DNA of 34,216 bases from Candidatus Bathycorpusculum termitum (GTDB lineage: Archaea > Thermoproteota > Bathyarchaeia > Bathyarchaeales > Bathycorpusculaceae): the NCBI GenBank assembly GCA_031254875.1, contig JAIRTW010000070.1, forward strand, positions 1 to 34,216, in the 5' to 3' direction. The translations under genes and the position numbers were made by a program. Numbering within the stretch: the first letter of the stretch is position 1; each line of letters opens with the position of its first letter. This document shows, one piece after another, positions 25,467-32,929 of this stretch. The notes under the pieces are model-generated. The model made no database searches. It worked only from the letters and a program-made list of their open reading frames with translations, and had not been told where the DNA came from.

Positions 25467-25952
25467 TTACTGTTCTCCTGAGGTAGCTTTCTCTTCGAGT
25501 ACAATTTCAAAGTGTGTGGTGATTTCATATTTTGGCGAGGCCCGACCGTGTGCTCGGGGGGTGTAACGCTTTAGTTTAACACCAGGATATGCAGCGCTGT
25601 GCATAATTCGGAGGTGTTCAACATCTAAACCCTTGTTTTCTGCGTTAGCTTGAGCCGCCTGCAGAACCTTGAGAACCGCTCCAGCGGTTTTTATGGGATA
25701 CCTACCGACGAACCTCTTCTGCATGCCGCCTTTGTGGCCCAATTTTTTGGTGTACCTTGTGTATGGAATTGGTTTTTTCTCGGCAACTACATCACGCAGA
25801 TATTCTTTTGCCCGGGAGAGCTCCATGCCTTTGATGGCTTTAGCGACTTCTCTGGCGGCTTTGTGAGATATTTTAAGTTCTCTTCCACTGGCTTTCGCTG
25901 TTTTTTCTGGATTAATCATTTCTTCGATGATTGAGTAGCCCCATTTTGGCAT
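25467..25952 (-). CDS. rpl22: 50S ribosomal protein uL22
   Basis: A 161-residue archaeal uL22 from ATG 25952 (MPKWGYSIIEEM); an in-frame TTG at 25973 would add seven residues, but GGAGAT lies 7 nt before the ATG and the predicted transcription start lies near 25970. Typical segments are AREVAKAIKGMELSRAKEYL, KTAGAVLKVLQAAQANAENK and KRYTPRAHGRASP. It lines the exit tunnel. It is the first gene of this cluster; uS19, uL2, uL23, uL4 and uL3, which normally precede it in archaea, are not in the window upstream of it. Confidence 0.95.
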   Translation of the reverse strand: MPKWGYSIIEEMINPEKTAKASGRELKISHKAAREVAKAIKGMELSRAKEYLRDVVAEKKPIPYTRYTKKLGHKGGMQKRFVGRYPIKTAGAVLKVLQAAQANAENKGLDVEHLRIMHSAAYPGVKLKRYTPRAHGRASPKYEITTHFEIVLEEKATSGEQ

Positions 25953-25990
25953 TTTTATATCTCCGATGCGCAAACAAACACGTAAAAGCG

Positions 25991-25998
25991 ATTTATAT
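25991..25998 (-). promoter_or_regulatory. TATA box of the ribosomal protein cluster
   Basis: ATATAAAT on the minus strand preceded by a purine-rich GGAAAGCC (BRE-like). A start site about 26 nt downstream gives a leader of about 16-20 nt containing GGAGAT before the uL22 ATG. This suggests the uL22-uL30 operon is transcribed from here rather than from an upstream S10-type operon. Confidence 0.6.
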
Positions 25999-26045
25999 GG
26001 CTTTCCGTATCATAACTAAGATTTTACTCTTAACTGACTAAGTGG

Positions 26046-26063
26046 TTGTTCCGGCGAAGGAAC
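26046..26063. repeat. short hairpin upstream of uL22
   Basis: GTTCC-GGCGAA-GGAAC forms a 5-bp stem with a 6-nt loop in the gap between the IS element and uL22. Role unknown. Confidence 0.3.
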
Positions 26064-26183
26064 TGTTCGAACGCGTGAGGTGTACAGTTTCACGACTACG
26101 TTTAACCATTTATAGTTTACCCAAAAACATCCCAAAAAATAACCACATACCATTAATCACAACTTTTAGCCTGAATTCTCATC

Positions 26184-26952
26184 AAAATTAGAGAGTATTG
26201 CAAAAAGGAAGGTGATTTAGCCTTTTGTATGTGATGGTTATGAAATGTCCAAAGTGTGAAAGCCAGCACTATGTAAAAGCAGGCTTTAATCACAACAGAC
26301 AACGCTACAAATGCAAAGACTGCAAATACCAATTCACCCAAACAACAGACAAAAACAACACCAAACGAGCCTTCGCCCTCTACCTATACGTAGTTGGATT
26401 ATCCATGAACGCCATTGGACGCATGCTAAAAGTCGAACCCTCCACCATTCTATATTGGGTAAAGAATTTTGCCCTAAAAACCTATGAAAAACCCACCCCA
26501 CAAGGCGAAGTCATAATTGAGCTTGATGAGATGTGGCACTTTACGCTCAAAAAAACAAGGTCTGGGTGTGGAAGGCATACTGTCGAACTACCGGCGAGCT
26601 TGTGGATTGGGAATGCGGAAATAGAAGTGCTCAAACGCTAAAGAAAATGCTTGATCGGCTGCAGCAGTTAAATGTTGGGGTTTCCTTTGCGGATAATTGG
26701 GGTATGTGCGGAGTTGATTTTCGTCTGAGCTGTGGGTTCAAACTAAGGCGCAGATGCATTGGGTGGAGCGGAATAATTTTTGGCAGCGGCCTTGGTGTGG
26801 TCGGTTTCGTCGGAAAACCTGTATGGTTTCGAGAAGTTTACGTATGATTGATTTGACGATTTTTCTGTTTGCCCGTTTTCATGTCAACGGCTCACGAGAG
26901 AAAATCTGGAACCTTGTACATAATCCCTTTTGAAATACGCTCCAATAATTTT
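26184..26952 (+). mobile_element. IS1-family insertion sequence, degraded
   Basis: A unit of about 769 bp, matching the IS1 length. Imperfect terminal inverted repeats: AAAATTAGAGAGTATT on the left (26184-26199), and the reverse complement of the right end (26934-26952) reads AAAATTATTGGAGCGTATT, the same apart from a 3-nt insert and one mismatch. It encloses an IS1-type transposase in three frames. No target duplication was clear. Confidence 0.75.
26234..26933 (+). pseudogene. IS1-family transposase (frameshifted)
   Basis: The N-terminal zinc ribbon (MKCPKC and YKCKDCKYQF) and helix-turn-helix give the InsA-like part. The first catalytic Asp lies in IIELDEMWHF. The frame then shifts by -1 at an A7C run (26549-26556) into NKVWVWKAYCRTTGEL, reaching the second Asp in SFADNW. 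A further shift near 26705-26740 is needed to reach VQTKAQMHWVERNNFWQRP with the catalytic Glu, then RFRRKTCMVSRS, ending at TGA 26931. The A7C run resembles IS1's natural slippery site but lies after the first Asp, unlike classical IS1. The second shift and an in-frame TGA in the last frame make the gene inactive. Confidence 0.78.
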
Positions 26953-27095
26953 CTTCGGCGCCGTAGCTAATTATAATATACAACAGAAGATGAGATACAA
27001 AAGCAACAAATCAACCTTAAATACCAAATGAGACCTACCCCATATAAACAAATCAGAGCCACGTACATACTATAAAAATGCAGAGACACAGGTTA

Positions 27096-27115
27096 AGCAA
27101 ATTAGCCAATTTGCT
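27096..27115. repeat. perfect hairpin AGCAAATT/AATTTGCT
   Basis: Eight-base arms AGCAAATT (27096-27103) and AATTTGCT (27108-27115) around a four-base loop AGCC. Confidence 0.65.
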
Positions 27116-27186
27116 AAGCACATAAGAAATACACAACACCAATTCTAAATTCCGTGTTTTTAGGCACCATAATATTAGCGATTTTG

Positions 27187-27387
27187 TAAATTCCGTAAAA
27201 TAGACGTTAATTATAAAAAATTGGTTAATTTGGGGTTTTTATGACGTGCCTAGGCATATGCGTGTGCCCAATTAGGCGCATAAATATGTTATGAAAAAAC
27301 GAACAATATTGCTTATTTTGGAATTAGGAACCAAAAAAAGGTTAGCGGATACTTTCTATAGCTGGTCCCTAAATTTTACGGAATTTA
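27187..27387. repeat. about 200-bp unit bounded by a 15-bp inverted repeat (MITE-like)
   Basis: TAAATTCCGTAAAAT at 27187-27201 is repeated in reverse complement at the right end (about 27373-27387). The right copy is itself part of a palindrome, CCTAAATT-TTACGG-AATTTAGG. A third partial copy, CTAAATTCCGT, occurs at about 27146-27156. The interior encodes nothing recognisable. The arrangement resembles a small non-autonomous element. Confidence 0.5.
27246..27279. repeat. nested stem-loop inside the inverted-repeat unit
   Basis: GTGCCTA (27246-27252) pairs with TAGGCGC (27273-27279, one G-T pair), and inside it GGCA (27253-27256) pairs with TGCC (27265-27268), with CAAT bulged. It could fold in DNA or RNA. 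Confidence 0.45.
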
Positions 27388-27456
27388 GGAATTAACATTT
27401 TACCTTCAAGAAACAAGTTTTGCCTGTATACGGTATTCTGTTTTTTACATGGAAAC

Positions 27457-29301
27457 TCATCCGGGCTTTCTGGCTTGTTTATGGGCGAGCTCTTTTTCTT
27501 CTTTTTCGCCGTCTGTTTCCTTGTTAATTTTGGTGTAATAATATTCACCTATGCCTTTTTGGAATTTATCCATCTGACTGTCTTCCTTGTTGACGCGGGG
27601 ACGGAAAGTCACTGAGTCACGACGGAATGTGATGTCCATCTCTTTGAGGAATGCATTCATACCATTTCGCAGTGTGGTGGGGGGATGGGCGTAACCATTT
27701 TCTCCGGGTTTGCCATTGAAGACTATGAGCCGGTCAGCAACGAAGTCTTGTGTAACCACATCGTGTTCCACAACAAACGCTGGGATACCATGTGCTTCGA
27801 CGACTCGGCGCAGAGTTTTCGCTACATTTAGACGTTCCTCCACATCGAGATAGGCACTGGGTTCGTCAAGAAGTAACAAATCAGTTTTACGACTCAAGCA
27901 AGCGGCTATGGCGACTTTTTGGAGTTCACCGCCACTGAGCTCCATAACATTGCGGTCCATAAGAGCCGGCAGACGCAGGGGCGTGGCGATTTCGGTCTTA
28001 TACCAGCTTGAGGTGAAATTCTCTTTTGCCACATTCATCAGCAACTCCTGCACGGTACCCTCATAATCGGGGGCGATGTACTGCGGTTTGTAACTCACAG
28101 TGAGCTTACTTAGCTGACGTTTGTCGTCGGTCTCCTCGATACCAGCAAGTATTTTGACGAAGGTGGTTTTTCCGATGCCATTGGGGCCCAAAATACCGAT
28201 GATTTCGCCAGTACGAATTTCACCAGGCTCAATTGAGAGTTTGAAACCTGCAAAAGTTTTCTCCATCCCGGCCCATTTCAGCAAGGGTAGACCTATGTTT
28301 TCTCCGGATGTGGGCGGTTTTTCGTGAAAAACTATACTTTCTTTGCGGAACATTATGTTCTCGTCTGGAATGTAACCCTCCAGGTAAATGTTAATGCCCG
28401 TACGAACGCCGTGCGCATGACTGACAACACCATAGACTCCAGGTTCTCCATAGAAAACGCAGATTTGATCGCTAAGATAGTCGATGATGGCTAAATCATG
28501 CTCGGCGACTATGATTGTTTTCTGCTGTTCCTTAAGGCTACGGATCGCCCGGGCCACGACAAGACGCTGTTTAACATCTAAATAGCTACTGGGCTCATCG
28601 AAGAGGTAAACATCTGCGTCTCGGCTTAGAGCCGCCGCAACCGCCACCCGCTGGAGCTCACCGCCGCTAAGTACATCGAGCGCACGGTCCCAGATATTTT
28701 TGAGTTCCAAATCTTCAGCGATGATATCAAGCTGTTTACGCTCATCCACCTTGTCAAGGAGATCTCCGGCTTTTCCCCTAACAACTTTGGGAATTTTGTC
28801 GACATATTGGGGCTTGCTACTGACTTTAAGTTTTTTTTCACTCAGCCGCATAAAATAATCCTGCAGACTTGAACCACGGTAATACTGGATAATTTCGTTC
28901 CATTCCGGCGGCGCATTAAATTTACCCAAATTGGGTTTGATTTCGCCGCTGAAAACTTTGAGTGTGGTGCTTTTGCCGATACCATTCTGCCCCAAAAGAC
29001 CTAACACTGTACCCGGGGAGGGCATGGGAAGCCGGTAGAGTTTGAAGCTGTTTTCGCTGAAGCGATGACTGCAGTCTTTTTCGAGTTCGTCTGGAAGGTT
29101 GACGATGCTTATTGCTTTGAATGGACATTTTTTGACACAGATACCACACCCGCTACAGAGGGTTTCGGAGATCACAGCTTTGTTGCCCTCCACTCTGATG
29201 GCTTCAACCCGACTACGCACCATGGGACAGAAGTTTACACAAAGCTGGTTGCATTTTTTGACTTTGCATCGGTCAGTGTCTAATACGGCGATTCGCGTCA
29301 T
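27457..29301 (-). CDS. abcE1: ribosome recycling ATPase ABCE1 (Rli1)
   Basis: A 614-residue ABCE1. The N-terminal iron-sulfur domain has Cys 12, 17, 21 and 25 and then the ferredoxin-like set Cys 49, 52, 55 and 59. Two ABC ATPase domains follow: Walker A GQNGIGKST (about 104-112) and GPNGIGKTT (about 374-382), with signatures LSGGELQRVAVA and LSGGELQKVAIA. ABCE1 splits 70S ribosomes after termination with aRF1/Pelota. Length is normal; the C-terminus has a basic/acidic extension of about 25 residues. It is transcribed alone, from a TATA box about 38 nt upstream. Confidence 0.97.
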   Translation of the reverse strand: MTRIAVLDTDRCKVKKCNQLCVNFCPMVRSRVEAIRVEGNKAVISETLCSGCGICVKKCPFKAISIVNLPDELEKDCSHRFSENSFKLYRLPMPSPGTVLGLLGQNGIGKSTTLKVFSGEIKPNLGKFNAPPEWNEIIQYYRGSSLQDYFMRLSEKKLKVSSKPQYVDKIPKVVRGKAGDLLDKVDERKQLDIIAEDLELKNIWDRALDVLSGGELQRVAVAAALSRDADVYLFDEPSSYLDVKQRLVVARAIRSLKEQQKTIIVAEHDLAIIDYLSDQICVFYGEPGVYGVVSHAHGVRTGINIYLEGYIPDENIMFRKESIVFHEKPPTSGENIGLPLLKWAGMEKTFAGFKLSIEPGEIRTGEIIGILGPNGIGKTTFVKILAGIEETDDKRQLSKLTVSYKPQYIAPDYEGTVQELLMNVAKENFTSSWYKTEIATPLRLPALMDRNVMELSGGELQKVAIAACLSRKTDLLLLDEPSAYLDVEERLNVAKTLRRVVEAHGIPAFVVEHDVVTQDFVADRLIVFNGKPGENGYAHPPTTLRNGMNAFLKEMDITFRRDSVTFRPRVNKEDSQMDKFQKGIGEYYYTKINKETDGEKEEKELAHKQARKPG

Positions 29302-29335
29302 AGATAAACGTCCACTACCTTGAATAAAACTAGAG

Positions 29336-29345
29336 AGTTATAAAC
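29336..29345 (-). promoter_or_regulatory. TATA box of ABCE1
   Basis: GTTTATAAC on the minus strand, centred about 39 nt before the ATG, giving a leader of about 13 nt. Confidence 0.5.
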
Positions 29346-29414
29346 CCTAAACCTGCCCTTAACAGAAGCAACCAGAAACAACCAAATTTACCCCTCAACA
29401 GTCATCCTGAACTT

Positions 29415-29618
29415 TTATTTTAATGCTACCTGTGATAGCTGAATAACCGTACTGCCATTGCTTAGCCGTTTCTGCACCAGTTGCTGTAGCCATAGCGACT
29501 GTTGCGGAGTAGGCGCAGCCACCTCTAATGTTGTTATGGTGGGGTTGCGGTTGATACGGTGGATGTAGAAGCCTGTGGGCGGCGACACAAACAACAAATC
29601 CGGCCGATTCACATACAC
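29415..29618 (-). CDS. possible small protein, unknown
   Basis: A 67-codon frame starting MYVNRPDLLFVSPPTGFYI, with a proline/threonine middle and a helical C-terminal half (LWLQQLVQKRLSNGSTVIQL). I do not recognise it. In its favour: base composition is more GC-rich than the surrounding spacer and codons look like those of real genes. Against: no clear ribosome site, and an overlapping longer frame (29395-29718) is open too. The frame continues upstream of the ATG without a stop for a few codons (GRAYV), so it could be a gene fragment. Confidence 0.3.
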   Translation of the reverse strand: MYVNRPDLLFVSPPTGFYIHRINRNPTITTLEVAAPTPQQSLWLQQLVQKRLSNGSTVIQLSQVALK

Positions 29619-29853
29619 ATACGCCCTGCCTTTTTTCGAGAGTGTTCACGTTTAGAGATTTGTAGCAGTAATAGCCTCTGCGAGAGGTCAAGCGGACGGA
29701 AATTAATGGTAAATGCAAGAATTATTTGCGAGAAAAAAACGTTAAAAGCGGCAAAGTTATGAAAAAAGGCTCTATTCGCCCTATACGTGAAAACGCTCCG
29801 ATCATAACACGATATTGTATGCGTTTAAAAAGCCGGTAACTAAAAAAAGAGAC

Positions 29854-30261
29854 TTAAAGACCTAATTCGATGAGTTTTCGGGGACTGTTGATTTCTATAG
29901 CTTTGGTTCCTGTGGCGACGCTTGATAGTTTGGGGTTGGCTTCTGAACCCAAAGTAACCACAACGCTGTCCTTATACGAGAGCGTAACCGTGATACCTGC
30001 CTCAGATAATTGTTCAGCAACCCCTTTGAGCATTCCTATGCTGTTGCGGACAGAGGTAATTTGGTCAAATGCCTTTGTTATACCTTTGTTTTTATCTGCA
30101 ACCCGCGTAGCTACAAGTGTTTCTTTTAGGATGTCCTTGTTTAGGGCTTTGATGTCGATTTTTTTGTCGATTGCCTCGATTTCAAGGGCTTCAGTGTTGT
30201 TGGCAGATACTGTGACTTTTCCTGACTTCACAATCTCAGCCAAAAACGTTGCAAGAGCCAT
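29854..30261 (-). CDS. hypothetical protein (unknown, paired)
   Basis: A 135-residue soluble protein with no family I recognise. The first 60 residues are helix/strand mixed and rich in K, D and I (IDKKIDIKALNKDILKETLV); the centre has a helical TSVRNSIGMLKGVAEQLSEA segment; then come strands ITVTLSYKDSVVVTLGS. It ends near a conserved-looking SPRKLIELGL. It follows a 69-residue gene by 19 nt on the same strand, so the two are probably cotranscribed. No membrane segment, cysteine or nucleotide-binding motif. Confidence 0.7.
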   Translation of the reverse strand: MALATFLAEIVKSGKVTVSANNTEALEIEAIDKKIDIKALNKDILKETLVATRVADKNKGITKAFDQITSVRNSIGMLKGVAEQLSEAGITVTLSYKDSVVVTLGSEANPKLSSVATGTKAIEINSPRKLIELGL

Positions 30262-30280
30262 CTTGGCTTGCCTTTTGGGT

Positions 30281-30490
30281 TTAAGGTTTTGCTTCTTTGG
30301 CGTACACTATATCTAAAACGATAGAACCATTGAGTCTTGCCTTAAACCGACCCAAGTCAAGAGTTAAATCTTGGAAGCTTAGCTTCAAGTCAGATTCTTT
30401 CCCAGCGAGCCTATCCATAACTGCTACAATTGTTGCAGCCATATTCTCAGCAGATTTTTCGAGTGGTTTTTCAATTTTTGTCTCTACCAT
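30281..30490 (-). CDS. small hypothetical protein (unknown, paired)
   Basis: A 69-residue protein. An N-terminal amphipathic helix (LEKSAENMAATIVAVMDRLA) is followed by three or so strands (LKLSFQDLTLDLGRFKARLN, GSIVLDIVYAK). It precedes the 135-residue gene by 19 nt. The compact helix-strand layout and close pairing suggest a small two-component complex, but this is inference. Confidence 0.65.
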   Translation of the reverse strand: MVETKIEKPLEKSAENMAATIVAVMDRLAGKESDLKLSFQDLTLDLGRFKARLNGSIVLDIVYAKEAKP

Positions 30491-30827
30491 TAAAATACAC
30501 CATACTCAATAGAGCAACGCCATACCGTAAATAGTTATTGCTTATCAGGTGCCAAAGATGATATTATAGGAGATAAATAACCGTGTTCCCGGGAGATTTT
30601 CTAACTACAAAGCCCAAATCTACTTACGAGAATAGAAATCGGAGGCTCCGTATCAAACAAACGATAGCAGATATTAGCTTTTTTAAATATCCCTTGTGCG
30701 ATACCCTATCAGCATTTTTGAGGGGCAGGGCGTATTCGGTTCCGTTTTTGGCGTCGTGTACGATGAACATTGTTGGCCTCTGTAGTTAGAACCATGTAAT
30801 TCTAACGCAGTAAACATGTAATATTTT

Positions 30828-30960
30828 TTGTTGAAAGGAAACTGTCAAACCGATAGTTTCAAGAATGAAGCAGGTTGAAGAGCTCCGTTAGGCCACCTTT
30901 GCGGAGAAAGCTAGCTTTTCGTAAACAACAAGAAGCCTTAAGGGGTGTAACCTAAACTTC
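30828..30960 (+). pseudogene. possible 3' relic of an IS200/IS605 TnpB gene
   Basis: One frame reads LKGNCQTDSFKNEAG and stops at TGA (about 30879). A C-terminal NEAG-stop followed by a non-coding tail is common at TnpB ends. The tail contains AAGAAGCCTTAAGGGGTG (about 30931-30948), reminiscent of the GAAGCC...GGG right ends of these elements. No catalytic part of TnpB is present. Very weak. Confidence 0.2.
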
Positions 30961-31084
30961 AAACGCCTATGTTATCTCAACCAGCGTAAAGCCATTAGCG
31001 CAAAAGAAACTTCCGCGCAATCAATTTTGTCCCAAAAACCAAATTTAAAGAAAAGTATGTAAAGGATGTATACTTAAACTGAGT

Positions 31085-31153
31085 TTACCATTCTTCTTCT
31101 TCCCATTCTTCATCTTCGCCTTCTTCCCATTCTTCTTCTTCTTCGAATATCAG
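31085..31153 (-). CDS. candidate acidic Glu/Trp micropeptide with non-standard start
   Basis: A perfect ribosome site GGAGGTG (31167-31161) is followed, 7 nt later, by CTG and a frame that encodes 22 residues: LIF, then EEEEEWEEGEDEEWEEEEW and TAA. No ATG, GTG or TTG is available in this frame after the preceding TGA. The same site region contains ATG ATG (31172) opening an overlapping frame of 20 residues, mostly arginine, ending at 31110. A TTTAAAAC TATA-like box lies about 45 nt upstream of the ribosome site. Either the peptide starts at CTG/ATA, a frameshift joins the frames, or only the GAA-repeat is being seen. Confidence 0.25.
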   Translation of the reverse strand: MIFEEEEEWEEGEDEEWEEEEW

Positions 31154-31160
31154 CTCTTTT

Positions 31161-31167
31161 CACCTCC
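31161..31167 (-). promoter_or_regulatory. perfect Shine-Dalgarno GGAGGTG without an obvious gene
   Basis: GGAGGTG on the minus strand is fully complementary to the archaeal 16S rRNA 3' end and lies downstream of a TATA-like TTTAAAAC (31211-31219). The only frames behind it are the micropeptide candidates described above. Confidence 0.45.
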
Positions 31168-31471
31168 ATCATAAACCGCAATAACGCTACCTACTCCCAG
31201 CAGGTTTTAAAGATTTAGATTCGTCAACTGTCGTTAAAACTGAACATAAGCTTTGGGAAAAACGGTTTTTACGTCAAGTTTTTGTACGTTTTTAAACGCT
31301 TAAACACCCTAACCAAAAATAATAGCAATAAAAACCATCACATATACACAATTTTGATTAAGAAAAACAAACAAAACAAAAACAAATAACGTGGACCTAT
31401 TGGTTATTTTATTTTTACAATTCTTTACGCCACCATTATAATTCCCCTTCCAAGCTACACCCGATATATAA

Positions 31472-31657
31472 CTTGCCCCCAAATGCATTTCAGGGATAAC
31501 GACTGATTCTTACTATTCAATTTCTGCAGAACAACACGTAAACCGTAAACCGACACAAATAAGTCTAAAAATAGCCGATAAAGAAGCCGAATCTATAAGC
31601 CGGCACATTTCCGCAGGTACAAAAAATACAGAGACAGGGAGTAGGGTCTTCCGTTGA
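31472..31657 (+). other. open frame without a standard start codon (possible gene fragment)
   Basis: A 61-codon frame between TAA (31469) and TGA (31655) translates to a sequence of protein-like composition (SISAEQHVNRKPTQISLKIA, then ADKEAESISRHIS). There is no ATG, GTG or TTG at its beginning. It may be a fragment of a lost gene or chance. Confidence 0.2.
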
Positions 31658-31750
31658 CAATGCACAAACCGTGTCGATGGCTGTATAGGGTTTATGTACA
31701 AGACAGTATTTTCACTATTCACGATTCGATGACACGGGGGAATAAAATAA

Positions 31751-32929
31751 ATGAGAACGTACGGAACACAAGCTATAGGAATACGCACGCCCATCATACA
31801 TGAAGGCGATGACTTGCCAGAAGTTATTGTCAATTCCGTAATTGAATATTCTAAGAACACTGGCACCTCAATATGCGATCGTGACATAATTGGCATAACT
31901 GAGGCGGTTGTCGCGCGAGCACAGGGCAACTATGCAACGATTGCACAAATTGCTACCGACATCAAAAACAAATTCCCCTCTAGCACGATCGGAATTGTTT
32001 TCCCAATTTTAAGCCGCAACCGTTTTTCAATATTACTAAAAGGCATAGCCGCCGCAGTCGATCGCCTCTATATTCAACTCAGTTATCCTACAGATGAAGT
32101 AGGTAATCACATCATAAGTGTTGAACAAATATATGAATCAGGAATCAATCCGCATAGAGATGTTTTTAGTGAACAAGAATTCCGAAAACACTTTCAAGAT
32201 CTTAGACATAAATTCACATTAATAGATTATCTCGAACTTTATCGCAACCTTGGCAATCAAGCCGAAATCATTTTAGCAAACGACCCTTGTGAAATATTAA
32301 AACATACAAAAAACGTCATTGTTGCAGACATACATACACGGGCTCAAACAAAACGGCGCCTGCTTGCACATGGCGCCGAAACGGTTTTTTGCCTTGACGA
32401 TATCCTCACCAAGAGCATCGATAAAAGCGGGTATAACGAAATTTATGGTCTTTTAGGGTCTAATAAAGCCAGCGAAGACAGAGTAAAACTTTTCCCGCAT
32501 TCTTGCAAAGCGTTTGTAACAAAGGTTCAAAAACTGGTGTTCGAAAGAACGGGCGCAAAAGTCGAAGTGCTTGTTTATGGAGACGGCGCCTTCAAAGATC
32601 CTGTCGGCAAAATATGGGAACTCGCAGATCCTGTTGTAGCACCAGCTTTTACAGACGGGTTACTTGGTCTGCCAAACGAAATTAAGCTAAAGTACATCGC
32701 CGACAACGAATTTGCCGATAAACGGGGAAAAGAAGCACAAGAAGCCATAATCGAATACATACGTCATAAACAAAAAAACTTGATGGGAAAAGAAGAAGCT
32801 GAAGGAACAACACCACGCCGCATAGTCGATTTAATTGGCAGTCTATGTGACCTTGTAAGCGGCAGTGGTGATAAGGGAACTCCAGTTATATTGATTAAAG
32901 GGTATTTTGACAACTATGCAAGCGAATAA
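31751..32929 (+). CDS. coenzyme F420-0:L-glutamate ligase (CofE)-like protein, long form
   Basis: A 392-residue protein. The N-terminal about 60 residues carry the F420_ligase signature (GIRTPIIHEGDDL, then CDRDIIGITEAVVARAQGNY). CofE adds glutamate to coenzyme F420-0. Canonical archaeal CofE is about 250 residues; this one belongs to a longer variety with a C-terminal half containing VLVYGDGAFKDPVGKIWELA and FTDGLLGLPNEIKLKYIAD. Long forms also occur in organisms without F420, so the substrate may not be F420. ATG at 31751 follows a GGGGGAAT stretch about 10 nt upstream. No other F420 gene is seen nearby. Confidence 0.82.
   Translation: MRTYGTQAIGIRTPIIHEGDDLPEVIVNSVIEYSKNTGTSICDRDIIGITEAVVARAQGNYATIAQIATDIKNKFPSSTIGIVFPILSRNRFSILLKGIAAAVDRLYIQLSYPTDEVGNHIISVEQIYESGINPHRDVFSEQEFRKHFQDLRHKFTLIDYLELYRNLGNQAEIILANDPCEILKHTKNVIVADIHTRAQTKRRLLAHGAETVFCLDDILTKSIDKSGYNEIYGLLGSNKASEDRVKLFPHSCKAFVTKVQKLVFERTGAKVEVLVYGDGAFKDPVGKIWELADPVVAPAFTDGLLGLPNEIKLKYIADNEFADKRGKEAQEAIIEYIRHKQKNLMGKEEAEGTTPRRIVDLIGSLCDLVSGSGDKGTPVILIKGYFDNYASE

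Larger units (their letters stand above)
26953..27456. other. palindrome-rich intergenic region between IS1 element and ABCE1
   Basis: No protein-coding signal. It contains a perfect 8-bp hairpin at 27096-27115, a 15-bp inverted repeat bounding 27187-27387, and a nested stem-loop at 27246-27279. TATA-like segments occur near 27014 and 27040 on the plus strand, so a non-coding transcript is possible. Confidence 0.6.
29302..29853. other. intergenic region between ABCE1 and the unknown gene pair
   Basis: Mostly non-coding; it holds the ABCE1 promoter and one possible small minus-strand ORF (29415-29618). The rest shows nothing recognisable. Confidence 0.5.
30491..31750. other. 1.26-kb accessory intergenic region
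   Basis: AT-rich region without a standard gene. It contains a possible TnpB 3' relic (30828-30960), a candidate acidic micropeptide with ribosome site (31085-31167) and an open frame without a start (31472-31657). A 68-codon GTG frame at 30583-30789 has a GGAGAT upstream, but its translation looks random and I leave it out. Confidence 0.5.

Noticed and set aside
26033-26090. Possible tRNA-like segment with GTTCGAA near 26073
   Set aside because: No acceptor stem, D-arm or anticodon arm could be built around it.
30583-30789. GTG frame of 68 codons with GGAGAT upstream
   Set aside because: Translation has no recognisable pattern and the ribosome-like site is probably chance in an A/G-rich stretch.
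31513-31929. 138-codon minus-strand frame
   Set aside because: Its 3' third is the antisense of the CofE-like gene and the rest has no domain or start signal.
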